NCBI GenBank assembly: GCA_010909165.1
Contig: VJWM01000025.1
Span: 1,922,001 to 1,986,000 of the forward strand
Length of the DNA: 64,000 bases
Direction: 5' to 3'
Origin: Anthoceros angustus
Taxonomy: Eukaryota > Streptophyta > Anthocerotopsida > Anthocerotales > Anthocerotaceae
The notes under the pieces were generated by a model that was not told where the DNA came from, ran no database searches, and saw only the letters and a list, made by a program, of their open reading frames with translations. The translations under genes and the position numbers were made by a program. Of this stretch, positions 23,501 through 33,631 are shown piece by piece (position 1 is the stretch's first letter; every line of letters begins with the position of its first letter).

Positions 23501-24470
23501 GTGCTGGCTCCATATTCGGACTGCCTTGGATGTTTGCATCAACTGTTCCATCTCTGAGCCATGTGCGCAGTCTTGCAACAACCTCCAACTCAATTCACAT
23601 CAGGCAAGACTTCAACACTTCTGTTCAATCTCCTCTCAAGTCTTTCTGTTCACGTATCCATCATAACCCTGCTTCTGAAACCTGCCAAACAGTGGGGACA
23701 ATGCTGATTCTCCTGAAGAGGGAACTGTCTGTGTCCAAGAAAATCGCCTCACAGGCATACTTATACATGTAAGTCTGGACTCCATTGACAACTTGTCGCA
23801 GCTCTACTTGCATCCTCACAAGCTAATGTGTTCTCTTCGACTACGCAGGTCTGTGTTGGAGCATCCTTGTTACTCCTCTCCCTGCTCCGCTTGGTGCCAA
23901 CTCCGGTAAGCCAGAAGCTACACGTGGCATCATTTAACACTGCTTTCAGTTCCTTGCCGGTAAACAAAATTGGCTCGTCTGCTATGTAGGTCACGGATGG
24001 CATATTTCTCTACATGGGCTTCACCAGTCTCGCTGGGAACCAGTTCGTAGAGAGGTGAACACGCCAGTCACCAGAGCTGCAGCCCGTCCGTTCAACCTCC
24101 CATGTGCTTGAACTGCCCTAATTCGCTGCCTCTCTGCAGATTGAAGCTTTGGTTCTGCGATCCAGAGCTATATCCTCAGCACGACTTCATCGAATCGGTT
24201 CCCAGAAGCACTCTGCACAGTTTCACTGCTCTGCAGCTGGCTTGCGTGGCAGCGCTGTGGACTCTCAAGCACAGTGCTTGGGGTGCGTCTCACATACACG
24301 ATGTTTTCCAGTTTTTGTTGTGACATGCTGCTTTGCTTGCTGGCTCATGTGGCCACGTTTGTGCAGGCATCACGTTTCCTCTTCTCATACTGGCGCTGTT
24401 GCCTATTCGCAACTACATAGCTGGCTCGTTCGTGGCCCCTCAACATCTTGCTGTTGTGGACTCCCACTGA
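20532..24470 (+). CDS. SLC4-family anion/bicarbonate transporter, multi-exon, with internal exon duplication
   Basis: This is a multi-pass membrane anion (HCO3-/Cl- or borate type) transporter. Homology starts near 20630 (IWRDIMRRLPSYASDFADG). Exons I could place are: to 20769; 20913-20974; 21079-21173 (GQPLTLLGPTG); 21261-21365 (YGWVGIW, AAIEASDL); 21444-21521 (TRFTDETFSALIS); one ending at 21721; 21836-22094 (ADFGPPLAIL); 22196-22280 (KKGEGYHLDLAVLG). Copies of the last five exons occur between about 22379 and 23399. Then come 23492-~23603 (FGLPWMFASTVPSLSHVRSLAT), ~23727-23769 (QENRLTGILIH), ~23850-23905, ~23990-24054 (GIFLYMGFTSLAGNQF), ~24139-24285, and a last exon ~24367-24470 (PLLILALLPIRNYI, stop TGA). 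The first-exon start is unresolved; 20532 is one candidate ATG but its joining is not certain. The sequence resembles animal/algal SLC4 proteins more than plant BOR1 boron exporters. The donor after the FGLPW exon may be GC-AG. Confidence 0.82.
21186..22303 (+). repeat. 1.1 kb tandem repeat in the transporter, copy 1
   Basis: A 1118-bp block repeats immediately downstream and carries five internal exons. Here the TRFTDETF exon is in frame, whereas the ADFGPP exon lacks a C in a CCC run near 21940 and loses frame. Confidence 0.9.
22304..23421 (+). repeat. 1.1 kb tandem repeat in the transporter, copy 2
   Basis: This is a near-identical copy. Here the ADFGPP exon is intact through FLDQ, whereas the TRFTDETF exon lacks one T and one C in short runs near 22600-22612. 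The joint with copy 1 falls in T-rich sequence around TTTCTTT. Confidence 0.9.
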
Positions 24471-24797
24471 TGTGAACTCGTACTTCGTATCCAGCACAAT
24501 TTATTCGCCATGGGCATTTCCATGACAAACAAACTTCACAATGATGAACAACAGCATCTCGTGCAAAGGCAAAGAGTAAACCGTCAACTGCAGGGCCCAG
24601 TCTGAACCTGAAACGGGAGTCCGTTGGCTAAGGGGAAAACGAATTAGTTAGACAGCAGGGCCCTCACAAACAACCAAAGCCCTGGAGACGTTCCACCGCT
24701 CCGTACAGCAGGCTGAATAAGTGTTGCATTCAAATGAGACGCTGGGGACAAAATTTCCACGGGCTTGAAACGACAGCCCGTGGGCACTGAGTAGAGG

Positions 24798-25378
24798 CTA
24801 ATCCTCATCCTCGGCCTCGTTATCGGCGATATTGAAGTATCGCAATTCATACATGTTCCTGTCTTTGTTGGAGGCAATGACTCGCAGCCAGTCCCTCACA
24901 TTGTGCTTCTTCAAATATTTCTTCGTCAAGTACTTCAGGTACCTACACACAGCCACCCAGGAGCCATGAGAACATACAACACCTAGCTAAAGTTCACACC
25001 CGAGTAGCAAACGAAACCCTGCCCATAAAAATGGCACGACAGGACATCCAGCAGCAGGCTCAGTCCCACCTACAGAGCAGGAGCCACCAGGAAACTTCAG
25101 AATCACCAACAGCGGAGCCTATCAACTAACCTCTTCGAGAACGCAGCTTCGGAGGTGACGCTAATCTTGTTGTTTTGACGCGCGATCGTGACGATGTCGC
25201 CAAGGACGCCCGCCTTGCCTCCAACCTTGATCCGCTCTTGCAAAAATTTCTCGAAGGACGCAATGTCCATGATCTTGTCCTCCACTGGCTTGCCGCAGTC
25301 AATGGTGAAGGTAGAGGCCCTCTTCTTACTCTTGGGGCCCTGGGCCTTCTTGGCAGCAGCCGCAGCGGGAGGCGCCAT
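24798..25378 (-). CDS. RPL22: 60S ribosomal protein L22 (eL22)
   Basis: This is a structural protein of the cytosolic large ribosomal subunit. There are two exons, 25378-25131 and 24942-24798, with GT-AG ends and a split AGG codon, giving 130 residues, the usual eL22 length. After an Ala/Lys-rich N-terminus come [16 protein letters not shown], the central [11 protein letters not shown] and [34 protein letters not shown] blocks, and an acidic tail ending AEDED, all typical of the family. The start is the only ATG before the conserved region. The gene is divergent from the SUMO protease with 373 bp between starts. A telo-box lies about 60 bp upstream, as in many plant ribosomal protein genes. 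Confidence 0.97.
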
Positions 25379-25436
25379 CGCTACAGAAAGCTCGGAAAAG
25401 AACTGTCAGGGAGACTTCGGTTCGATTATGTAGGCG

Positions 25437-25445
25437 TTAGGGTTT
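25437..25445 (-). promoter_or_regulatory. Telo-box upstream of RPL22
   Basis: AAACCCTAA on the RPL22 sense strand. In plants this element occurs near the transcription start of translation-machinery genes, often with site II elements; I did not find a convincing site II motif. Confidence 0.6.
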
Positions 25446-25751
25446 AGGGCTACGGCGTTAGGCATATGTACGCAGCCATACATACTTCCATGCACACATG
25501 TATAGATACAACAGATGTCGGGTTGGAGCCGCGCGAACAGTCACAGCCGACGGGGAACGTGCTAGTGGAAAGCGGCTGTTGGCAGGTTCAGAAAATGCGT
25601 ATCAGGAATCGAGACGTGTGGCTAAAGCAACAGCCTGTGTGGGCTTTCTTTGTGCTGCGCGGGAAAAGGAAGACTCCGTGGTGGAAGGGGTAGCAGAAGC
25701 ATGGAGGTTCTTTGAATGTTGTTGATGTCGGAAATGATCTCGTGAAGGAGG

Positions 25752-27155
25752 TTGTGCAGCGCACTTTTTGCTCCTCTGTCTGGGACGAGGATGGTGTCGC
25801 AGGCTGGAGAGCCAAGCCAGGAAAGGTTGCTAGGTAGCGCACATGCGCAGCACTATTCCAGGTTCCAGGGTATCCATGACCCGGACGCGCACCTTAGGCT
25901 GGAAGCTTTTGCGGAATTGTCCCGGTATAGAGACATGGTTGAAAGAGTTACGAGCAGGCCATTGCAGTCTGCTGCCAACGTCTCTGGACCAAGTGAGTTC
26001 CGGAGCTTGGGAGGTAGGAATCTGCGGTACTACGATTGGTGTAAGCCCGCTGCCGTAAGCAAGTGCCTCATGCCGTGGGAATCCGTTCAACGTGCTATAA
26101 ACTACCTGCCACCCGCGGACTCCAGGTCTGTCATCCTGACTCCCGGTGGCCATGGCAATGACTTTTCTTATTTGCAGTTCAAGGAGCGAGAGAAACAGAG
26201 ATTGGGGATGGTAGATGATGATGGAACAAATGTGTTGAAGGAGGAGTGTAAGCCTTCAGGAAGAGGAGAGCCTATGTGGCAGTCACTTTTAGCACAGATT
26301 AAGAATCCTCAGAGAGAGGCTGAGGAGAAGCGGCTGGCTTCAGAGATTGAGTACACCCAACGCAAATTTGATGCCCTTCAACTTACAAGAAAAAACAGTC
26401 GGGTTTGGTCGACCGAGGCTAAGCCTGATAAGGCATTGGAGGGTGCATTTGATGCTCTATCAAGCGAGGCTGAGATGAGGGTGAACTATGCACTGAACTC
26501 CTCTTGTAGGCAGGCAGTACTGGTATTTCATGAGAACTCAAACATAGAGATTACCGGTGCAGTCATACGTTGCCTGTTACCCGGTGCTTGGCTGAATGAC
26601 GAGGTCATTAACCTGTACATGGAATTGCTGAAGGAACGGGAGTTGAGGGAGCCGAAAAGGTTCCTCAATTGCCATTTTTTCAACACCTTTTTCTACAACA
26701 AACTGTTTAAGGATAAGCAACGTTATGACTACAAGGCAGTTCGGAGGTGGACTTCTCAGAAGAAAATTGGTTACTTGTTATCGGAGTGTGATAAGATCCT
26801 TGTCCCTGTCCATCAAAACATCCATTGGTGCCTGGCTGTCATCAATGTAAAGGACAAGAAGGTGGAGTACTTGGATTCTCTCAAAGGGGGTGACCCAAAT
26901 GTATTGGAAGTTCTTTCACAGTACTTTGTCGATGAGGTCAAGGACAAGTCTGGTCGCCATGTAGATGTGAGTGACTGGAAATTCTCATCTCCTGATGACA
27001 TTCCTGAGCAGCTCAATGGGTGTGACTGCGGCATGTTCATGTTGAAGTACGCAGATTTCCACAGCCGAGGGGCGAGTCTATGCTTCTCGCAGAAGCACAT
27101 GGATTTTTTCCGGAGGAAAACAGCATGGGAGCTACTCCAGTTAGCCGCAAACTGA
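25752..27155 (+). CDS. ULP1: ULP1/ESD4-type SUMO-specific cysteine protease
   Basis: This enzyme matures SUMO precursors and removes SUMO from proteins, mainly in the nucleus. It is a single uninterrupted frame of 467 residues. The C48 peptidase domain occupies about residues 255-460. It contains the substrate-binding WLNDEVIN motif at 280-287 and a complete catalytic set: His358 in HWCLAV, Asp375 in YLDS, Gln420 in EQLNGCDCG and the nucleophile Cys426. The N-terminal 250 residues are low in recognisable domains and carry a helical charged stretch at about 185-215. The first ATG is used, but other in-frame ATGs at codons 14 and 62 are possible starts. No intron is needed, whereas Arabidopsis ESD4 has several; this could be a retrocopy or lineage intron loss. 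The frame is intact, so I expect it to be active. Confidence 0.93.
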   Translation: MCSALFAPLSGTRMVSQAGEPSQERLLGSAHAQHYSRFQGIHDPDAHLRLEAFAELSRYRDMVERVTSRPLQSAANVSGPSEFRSLGGRNLRYYDWCKPAAVSKCLMPWESVQRAINYLPPADSRSVILTPGGHGNDFSYLQFKEREKQRLGMVDDDGTNVLKEECKPSGRGEPMWQSLLAQIKNPQREAEEKRLASEIEYTQRKFDALQLTRKNSRVWSTEAKPDKALEGAFDALSSEAEMRVNYALNSSCRQAVLVFHENSNIEITGAVIRCLLPGAWLNDEVINLYMELLKERELREPKRFLNCHFFNTFFYNKLFKDKQRYDYKAVRRWTSQKKIGYLLSECDKILVPVHQNIHWCLAVINVKDKKVEYLDSLKGGDPNVLEVLSQYFVDEVKDKSGRHVDVSDWKFSSPDDIPEQLNGCDCGMFMLKYADFHSRGASLCFSQKHMDFFRRKTAWELLQLAAN

Positions 27156-28800
27156 GCAGCAGATTCAGAGGCATGAATTGTAGCGCTGTTCCGCTCTTGA
27201 TGAAGTCCGAAACCTAATACAGTGTAGCGTCATTCTTGGACTTTTGGGGCCATGGAGGTTTCAGTCAGTTAGAGATGGAAGAAAGTAGGAAGAGATGCAA
27301 GTCCCGCCGGGTAACATGATATGGTGTTGAATGCTTTTTTCTGGCCCTAGAATGCATCCGGGCACATTTTCTCAGGTCCGCAGCAACAGATTAGAGAAGA
27401 AGAAGAAGGAGAGGCTTTTGTGTCGTAAACTTGCAATTGGAAGGTTGGAGCCTCGGATGCTCTGTAAGGGAGACATAGCAAGTTGAACACGACACAGTTG
27501 ATGGTTGCCCACCATCCTGTGAAGGATCAGCTTTAGTTTTCCTTCCTCCTTTGCCCACAGATGTGATCTTTCCTTGTTTAACATTTCATTCCAACCTGGT
27601 GAGAGTAAGATGCCCTAGGGTACCTAACAGCAAAAGGCGTGGTTGGAGCTACCATCCAATGTGAACGTAGCTGTCTAAAACTGGATCCGATAAGGTGAGA
27701 TCTCGACAGTCGGTATAACGGTGAGGAACATGCCTCTGATATGTCGATGAGGCTGGTTCACGACATTACTGATTAATTTGGACTGCCAGGAAGCATGTGC
27801 TTATGTGCGCCTTTGTTTCTGTACGCGTGAGAGGACTACTAATGCCAACTTCCTCTCTCCCCTGTCGAGGATGTGCTCTGATGTGTAATACAGAAACTCT
27901 TAGGCCTCTGATCTGGCGATTTTTGCTTTTGGCTGATGCGCGCTTACCCTGCGTGGACTGAGTGTGAGTTTTTATGTGTGCTAATATGAAATTGTAATAG
28001 CAGGGTGATCCGTGCCCTTTCACCTTCGTGGGGCTTTGTGCCTATCGGCTTTACCAGGTATGCAGGATCTTGGAGTGCAGCTGCACCAATCAACCGTCCA
28101 TCGGATCCACGTTTGCTGAATCCAAAGCTTTGTTTCCGATCAGCGAAGAGCAGGCTGACTATCCTCGTATGGCCAGGTCCGCACTCACTCCGGCTTCCTA
28201 GTATCCTACCTTAGTACCATCCCTCGCACTATACCTTAGTGTCTCCCCTTCCGTCCGACCAACTCTTCTGGACAGTTAAAGCTTCCCCCTCTGGAAGAGT
28301 AATTAGGGTTTTGCCCGTTGTGCGTCAGTTTTCGAGGCACTGGGCTGTTGGAACTGCAGTTGGGACGTGAGGATCGATCGGATTGATGCTGTTCGGCAGT
28401 GAGAATGTCACAATCGAAGGAGACGACCAGGCCACGGGTCGCTGCGGCGAGAATTTAGATGTTACAATTGTTGTCGGAGAGCAGAGGTAAGAAGAAGAAA
28501 AGAATTTTATTTAAGTCCACTAACGACGGATTTCCATCATGGGACTTAGGTACTTAATAACTTATACCATGGTGTGCTTAAGCTACTTGCACCAAGGGCA
28601 TCCACTCCCTTTAGGCACGCCATCTGTATCGATCTGAGCTCAGGATGCTTAATCACGACGTTCTTATAAATGTGTGTCCATTTGGCATAAGCCATTTGGA
28701 TCCTCATGGACAGAATCAGCCCTATCCGCAGTACTGGGTGAGTGAGAACTAAATCATATCACTTTTGTCCCAAGTTTCAATTTCGAACCTCAGTTTCGAA
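27156..28800. other. Spacer downstream of ULP1
   Basis: I see no gene, RNA gene or clear repeat. Composition changes from about balanced to AT-rich toward 28.8 kb. Confidence 0.45.
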
Positions 28801-29353
28801 CCACTGTTGTTGACACGCCTGGTCTGAACCACATGCAGTATCAAACATCAAATATTATTATCACTTCCACATCTTACGACATCCATTGTTCTCTATTTGC
28901 CTCTGTGAAGTATGCAGTCAACATTAGACCCTACCATGATGAGATGCTAATTAGTAATAAAGATCGGGTTGAATGGTTGAATCAAGAGAATCTTTATCTT
29001 TTATCAGTTAACATGTATGTTCATTTAGTAGGAATTAATTTTACTCCTCCTTCTTATACTCCCTTTTACATATAGGGATCCTTCTTCTTACTATTTTTAA
29101 GTTTAGGGTTAGAATATAAGAAGTTATATTTTTCTAAAAACCTCCAATTTACAAATGATGAAAGACTGTCCACAACTTATAGGTCACGCACTGGAGCTTG
29201 TCTCCTCAACTACATCTTCACAAAGTGTAAAAATGAGCAAAGTTATTTCTTAGGTTGATATCATTAATAATCTTTGGTCTTGAAGCATTCATCTCCTTGT
29301 CCGCCATAATCACCACACTTTGGAGGTACATAAAGCTTTTCCACAAAATTCTT

Positions 29354-30829
29354 TTAGCAAAGGAGATTTTTATAATATTTTAAAAAATAATTTTGATCTA
29401 TATCTTATTATATAATATGTACAACAGACTACCTACTCTTCCTAACTACCACTCAATATCTCAGCTCCCTATAGGTCATATTGTTCTTCGGAACCCTGGG
29501 TGTGTTTGTTTTGATGTTTTTGGATTTTACGGTATAACTTGAATCTTCTTCGCAATCACCGCTATCATTCACATTCTTTCGTCTTTTCCTAGTTTTCAGG
29601 TATTTGGATAACAAATGTTGTGAAGCTTCTTTATCCATCTTCTCATGTTCCCTACGAACAAACACTTTACCATGATATTCTAAAATTTTTAAATAAAGTA
29701 ATTGCTTCAAGCTTTCGTGAGATGCAAGATCTTCGAATTCAAACTCGTGAGAAATGTTCCGTTTTACACTAGAAGATCTTGGTTTTCCTTCAAAAAAAGG
29801 ATGTAATAAAGCTTCTTTAGCTGTGATTCTTTGGAAAGGATCCACAGCAAGAAGCTGCTTAAGTATTGATAAAACCACGGGATCTCACGCCGTCGATCTT
29901 CAAGGCACATTTTCAAACTTTTTGCTGTTATTGCCTGACCCCGTTTAAATAAACATCCACGTTGTAATATTTCTGCAAATATACAACCTACGCTCCAAAT
30001 ATCAATTGCTGCGTTATATGTTCTACACTCATCGGAACAAATTTCTGGTGCACGATAAGATTCAGTTCCTAATAAATAATCAGTAGGCAAAAGGATATTA
30101 TGTCGATTTTTCGGAATAACACAAGCTTTTCCGAAATCACATATTTTAAGTAAATAATTAGAATTCATTAATATATTTGATGGTTTCAAATCTCCGTGGA
30201 CAACATTTACCGCATGCAAATATTCCACGCTTTGAAGGATTTGATAAAGGAAATCTCGTTGTTGATCCGGAGTGAAGTTATGCATTCTTGCTAAAATAAT
30301 ACAAAAATCATCTTTCATCAATTCCATTACTATATATATCTCATCATAGTCTTCATTGGTGGGAGAATTATATCTTTAAATTGAATAACATGTCTATGTT
30401 GTAACAACTGGAGTAGTGTTAGCTCCCTTAAGGTGCTTAGAGTCTTACCTCTATTTACATGTATACCATCAATACGCTTTATAGCCACACGTTCACTTGT
30501 TGTCTTGTTCTTGCTTCATATACTTTTCCGAACGTTCCTTTGCCAATATATTTTAATTGTTTGGTATGAAGATTGATCACCATAACTTGAAAAAGAATTA
30601 ACTCGTTTGTTACTCCTCTTCATTTTAAAGATTGAAAGTCACAAAGTGCCTTAGCGCGTGCCCAAAGATGCCATCTAAAATGCTCACAAAATTGAATGAG
30701 AGAACCTAGTAATCTTTTGACAATTTTTACTATAACATAGGTTATTTCCATACATATACTAACTCCTTCTTTGATACATTCTTATACATAGACCATATAT
30801 AGACCAACTCTTTATTTATACAACATTCT
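29354..30829 (-). repeat. AT-rich tandem unit, copy 1 (kinase)
   Basis: A block of about 1.48 kb that is repeated head-to-tail immediately to the right. It contains one whole kinase coding region plus its flanks and differs from copy 2 by scattered small indels. Confidence 0.88.
29453..30619 (-). pseudogene. MAPK-like kinase, disrupted copy
   Basis: This is homologous to the gene at 31151-32101 over its whole length but broken. Small indels near 30375, 30500-30545 and 30590 disrupt the N-terminal lobe. A rearranged stretch near 29880-29890 replaces the codons following CLEDR. The C-terminal part, by contrast, stays open past the point where the other copy stops and encodes a basic tail with KTRKRRKN before its stop at 29453. 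The two copies therefore carry complementary damage. Whether this is a dead duplicate or an unpolished assembly copy cannot be told from the sequence. Confidence 0.75.
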
Positions 30830-32310
30830 TATAGCAAAGGAGATTTTTATAATATTTTTAAAAATAATTTTGATCTATATCTTATTATATAATATGTACA
30901 ATGACTACCTACTCTTCCTAACTACCACTCAATATCTCAGCTCCCTATAGGTCATATTGTTCTTGAACCACAGGTGTGTTTGTTTTGATGTTTTGGATTT
31001 TACGGTATAACTTGAATCTTCTTCAATCACCGCTATCATTCACATTCTTTCGTCTTTTCCTAGTTTTCAGGTATTTGGATAACAAATGTTGTGAAGCTTC
31101 TTTATCCATCTTCTCATGTTCCCTACGAACAAACACTTTACCATGATATTCTAAAATTTTAAATAAAGTAATTGCTTCAAGCTTTCGTGAGATGCAAGAT
31201 CTTCGAATTCAAACTCGTGAGAAATGTTCCGTTTTACACTAGAAGATCTTGGTTTTCCTTCAAAAAAAGGATGTAATAAAGCTTCTTTAGCTGTGATTCT
31301 TTGGAAAGGATCCACAGCAAGAAGCTGCTTAAGTATTGATAAAACCACAGGATCTACTGTCGCAAATCGATCTTCAAGGCACATTTTCAAACTTTTTGCT
31401 GTTATTGCCTGACCCCGTTTAAATAAACATCCACGTTGTAATATTTCTGCAAATATACAACCTACGCTCCAAATATCAATTGCTGCGTTATATGTTCTAC
31501 ACTCATCGGAACAAATTTCTGGTGCACGATAAGATTCAGTTCCTAATAAATAATCAGTAGGCAAAAGGATATTATGTCGATTTTTCGGAATAACACAAGC
31601 TTTTCCGAAATCACATATTTTAAGTAAATAATTAGAATTCATTAATATATTTGATGGTTTCAAATCTCCGTGGACAACATTTACCGCATGCAAATATTCC
31701 ACGCTTTGAAGGATTTGATAAAGGAAATCTCGTTGTTGATCCGGAGTGAAGTTGTCTGTTCTTGCTAAAATAATACAAAAATCATCTTTCATCAATTCCA
31801 TTACTATATATATCTCATCATAGTCTTCATTTGGTGGGAGAATTATATCTTTAAATTGAATAACATGTCTATGTTGTAACAACTGGAGTAGTGTTAGCTC
31901 CCTTAAGGTGCTTAGAGTCTTACCTCTATTTACATGTATACCATCAATACGTTTTATAGCCACACGTTCACTTGTTGTCTTGTTTCTTGCTTCATATACT
32001 TTTCCGAACGTTCCTTTGCCAATATATTTAATTGTTTGGTATGAAGATTGATCACCATAACTTCGAAAAAAAGAATTAACTCGTTTGTTACTCCTCTTCA
32101 TTTTAAAGATTGAAAGTCACAAAGTGCCTTAGCGCTGTGCCCAAAGATGCCAGTCTAAAATGCTCACAAATTTGAATGAGAGAACCTAGTAATCTTTTTG
32201 ACAATTTTTTACTATAACATAGGTTATTTCCATACATATACTAACTCCTTCTTTGATACATTCTTATACATAGACCATATATAGACCAACTCTTTATTTA
32301 TACAACATTC
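30830..32310 (-). repeat. AT-rich tandem unit, copy 2 (kinase)
   Basis: Second copy of the block at 29354. Beyond 32310 the sequence departs (TTATAGG instead of TTATAGC). Confidence 0.88.
31151..32101 (-). CDS. Intronless divergent MAPK-like protein kinase
   Basis: A CMGC-group Ser/Thr kinase fold in one exon of 316 residues, very AT-rich compared with neighbouring genes. Visible motifs are the glycine loop GKGTFG (28-33), Lys50 in VAIK, Glu68 of helix C, HGDLKPSN at 144-151, DFG at 164-166, and SYRAPE at 190-195 with the WSVGCIFAE helix after it. HRD is replaced by HGD, which keeps the catalytic Asp but loses the arginine that senses activation-loop phosphorylation. The TxY phosphorylation lip of true MAPKs is not recognisable. 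Relatives are plant MAPKs or similar protist/viral CMGC kinases; I cannot place it further. The copy ends early at KF because of a one-base difference in a T run near 31160; the sister copy has a longer basic tail. Confidence 0.82.
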   Translation of the reverse strand: MKRSNKRVNSFFRSYGDQSSYQTIKYIGKGTFGKVYEARNKTTSERVAIKRIDGIHVNRGKTLSTLRELTLLQLLQHRHVIQFKDIILPPNEDYDEIYIVMELMKDDFCIILARTDNFTPDQQRDFLYQILQSVEYLHAVNVVHGDLKPSNILMNSNYLLKICDFGKACVIPKNRHNILLPTDYLLGTESYRAPEICSDECRTYNAAIDIWSVGCIFAEILQRGCLFKRGQAITAKSLKMCLEDRFATVDPVVLSILKQLLAVDPFQRITAKEALLHPFFEGKPRSSSVKRNISHEFEFEDLASHESLKQLLYLKF

Positions 32311-33631
32311 TTATAGGTTGTTTCCATACTTAGACCAACTCCTTCTTCAACACATTCTTAATATGACATAGGATGTTTCCATATATAGACCAACTCCTAT
32401 CACAGCTACAGAATTTGGAAGGGCCTCCCCCTTTCCTCTGTGGTAGCTTTCTTTCGCCAGCGGGTTTCCATAGCTATGTAGAAAGCGCTGGCTAACGTTG
32501 TTTATAGGACGGCTACGTGCGCAGGACTAGCGGCTTCTTGAGCACCAGTGATAGGTAGGCCCTTCATCATCCTTGATCACGATATCATTGGTGCAATAGG
32601 TAGTTATGGGAAAGGCATTTGAGGGGACTAGGACTTCCTCTTTTACTATTAGCCCTGTTTGAGTTGTTCCTCCTCGGACTTCAGGGTAGACGAAATTTCC
32701 CATCTCACCTATTAATAACGTCTACTCTACTTCTTTATGTAACATAGGATTCTCGATGAAGAAGGTATTTTTTAGTTTAATAGTTTTTTTGTTTACTTGT
32801 GATTTTAGAGAGTTTGTTTCATGCAATAAAACTAATATAATAATATTATTTTTTAATCAAATAACTATTTCATAAGAATTAAATATTATTGTGCACCATA
32901 AATTTGTTCCAGCCCGTATACTCGCTGAAATATTACATCGTGGACATTTATTTGAACTATGAGTTCTCGTAAGTACATAGAGTTTTTTATAATAATGAAT
33001 TTCCAAAAACTAACTCTCAAGCCTCTGATCCAATGCCCATCACTCTAAGAAAACAGTTTCATGGAATGACCACCACACGCAATGATGCATATAGTGAACT
33101 TCTGCCAGCAAAGAAACGATACGTCCTTCCTACTTCCTATACCATACCCTTATTTATGCGGAATGCATGTGTATTATACACAAAAGAGAAAAATAACAGA
33201 CCGGCCTCTTTTTGTCTTTGTTTTTTGCTACACCATACATGGCATAGCAAGGGAGTCCTTGGAATCAACTTATATCTTAAGATTTTATCTACCAACGTAA
33301 ACAAAGCAACAAAAAGGACGTTGCCTCCACGTGGAACGAGGTGGAGGTCTGGCGGGTCAAAGCACAATCGCACAATCCGTGTCGTGAGCTCGAATTCCCG
33401 CGCTGCGTTCAGGGTTCAGCCGAGCAGTTGATGAAGCGGAGCGTGAATAGCCAGCCGGAGGTGCGACGAGTGGGCCCGAGGATTAAGCTATGGTCCTGGT
33501 GGGACCTCGTTTGCGCGTTCCTGCATGTCTGGCTGGCAGGAAGTGGAATGAACGTAGCAGAGAGGCGGGACTCGGGAGGATGCAGCGGAGGAATCCGATC
33601 ACCATGCTGTAGCCGAATGTGAGAGCAGACG
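32311..33631. other. AT-rich spacer with a dispersed-repeat relic
   Basis: The end of the AT-rich island lies near 33.05 kb. Sequence at about 32530-32760 resembles 50500-50980 in phrases such as GGTGCA(A/G)TAGGT and CATTAGCCC-like stretches. This suggests a degraded dispersed repeat, but I could not find its ends. Open frames at 33033-33622 match no known family. Confidence 0.4.

Noticed and set aside
31224-31412. Plus-strand small frame (62 codons) under the kinase, also present at 29754-29948
   Set aside because: It is antisense to the kinase coding sequence and duplicated only because the kinase is.
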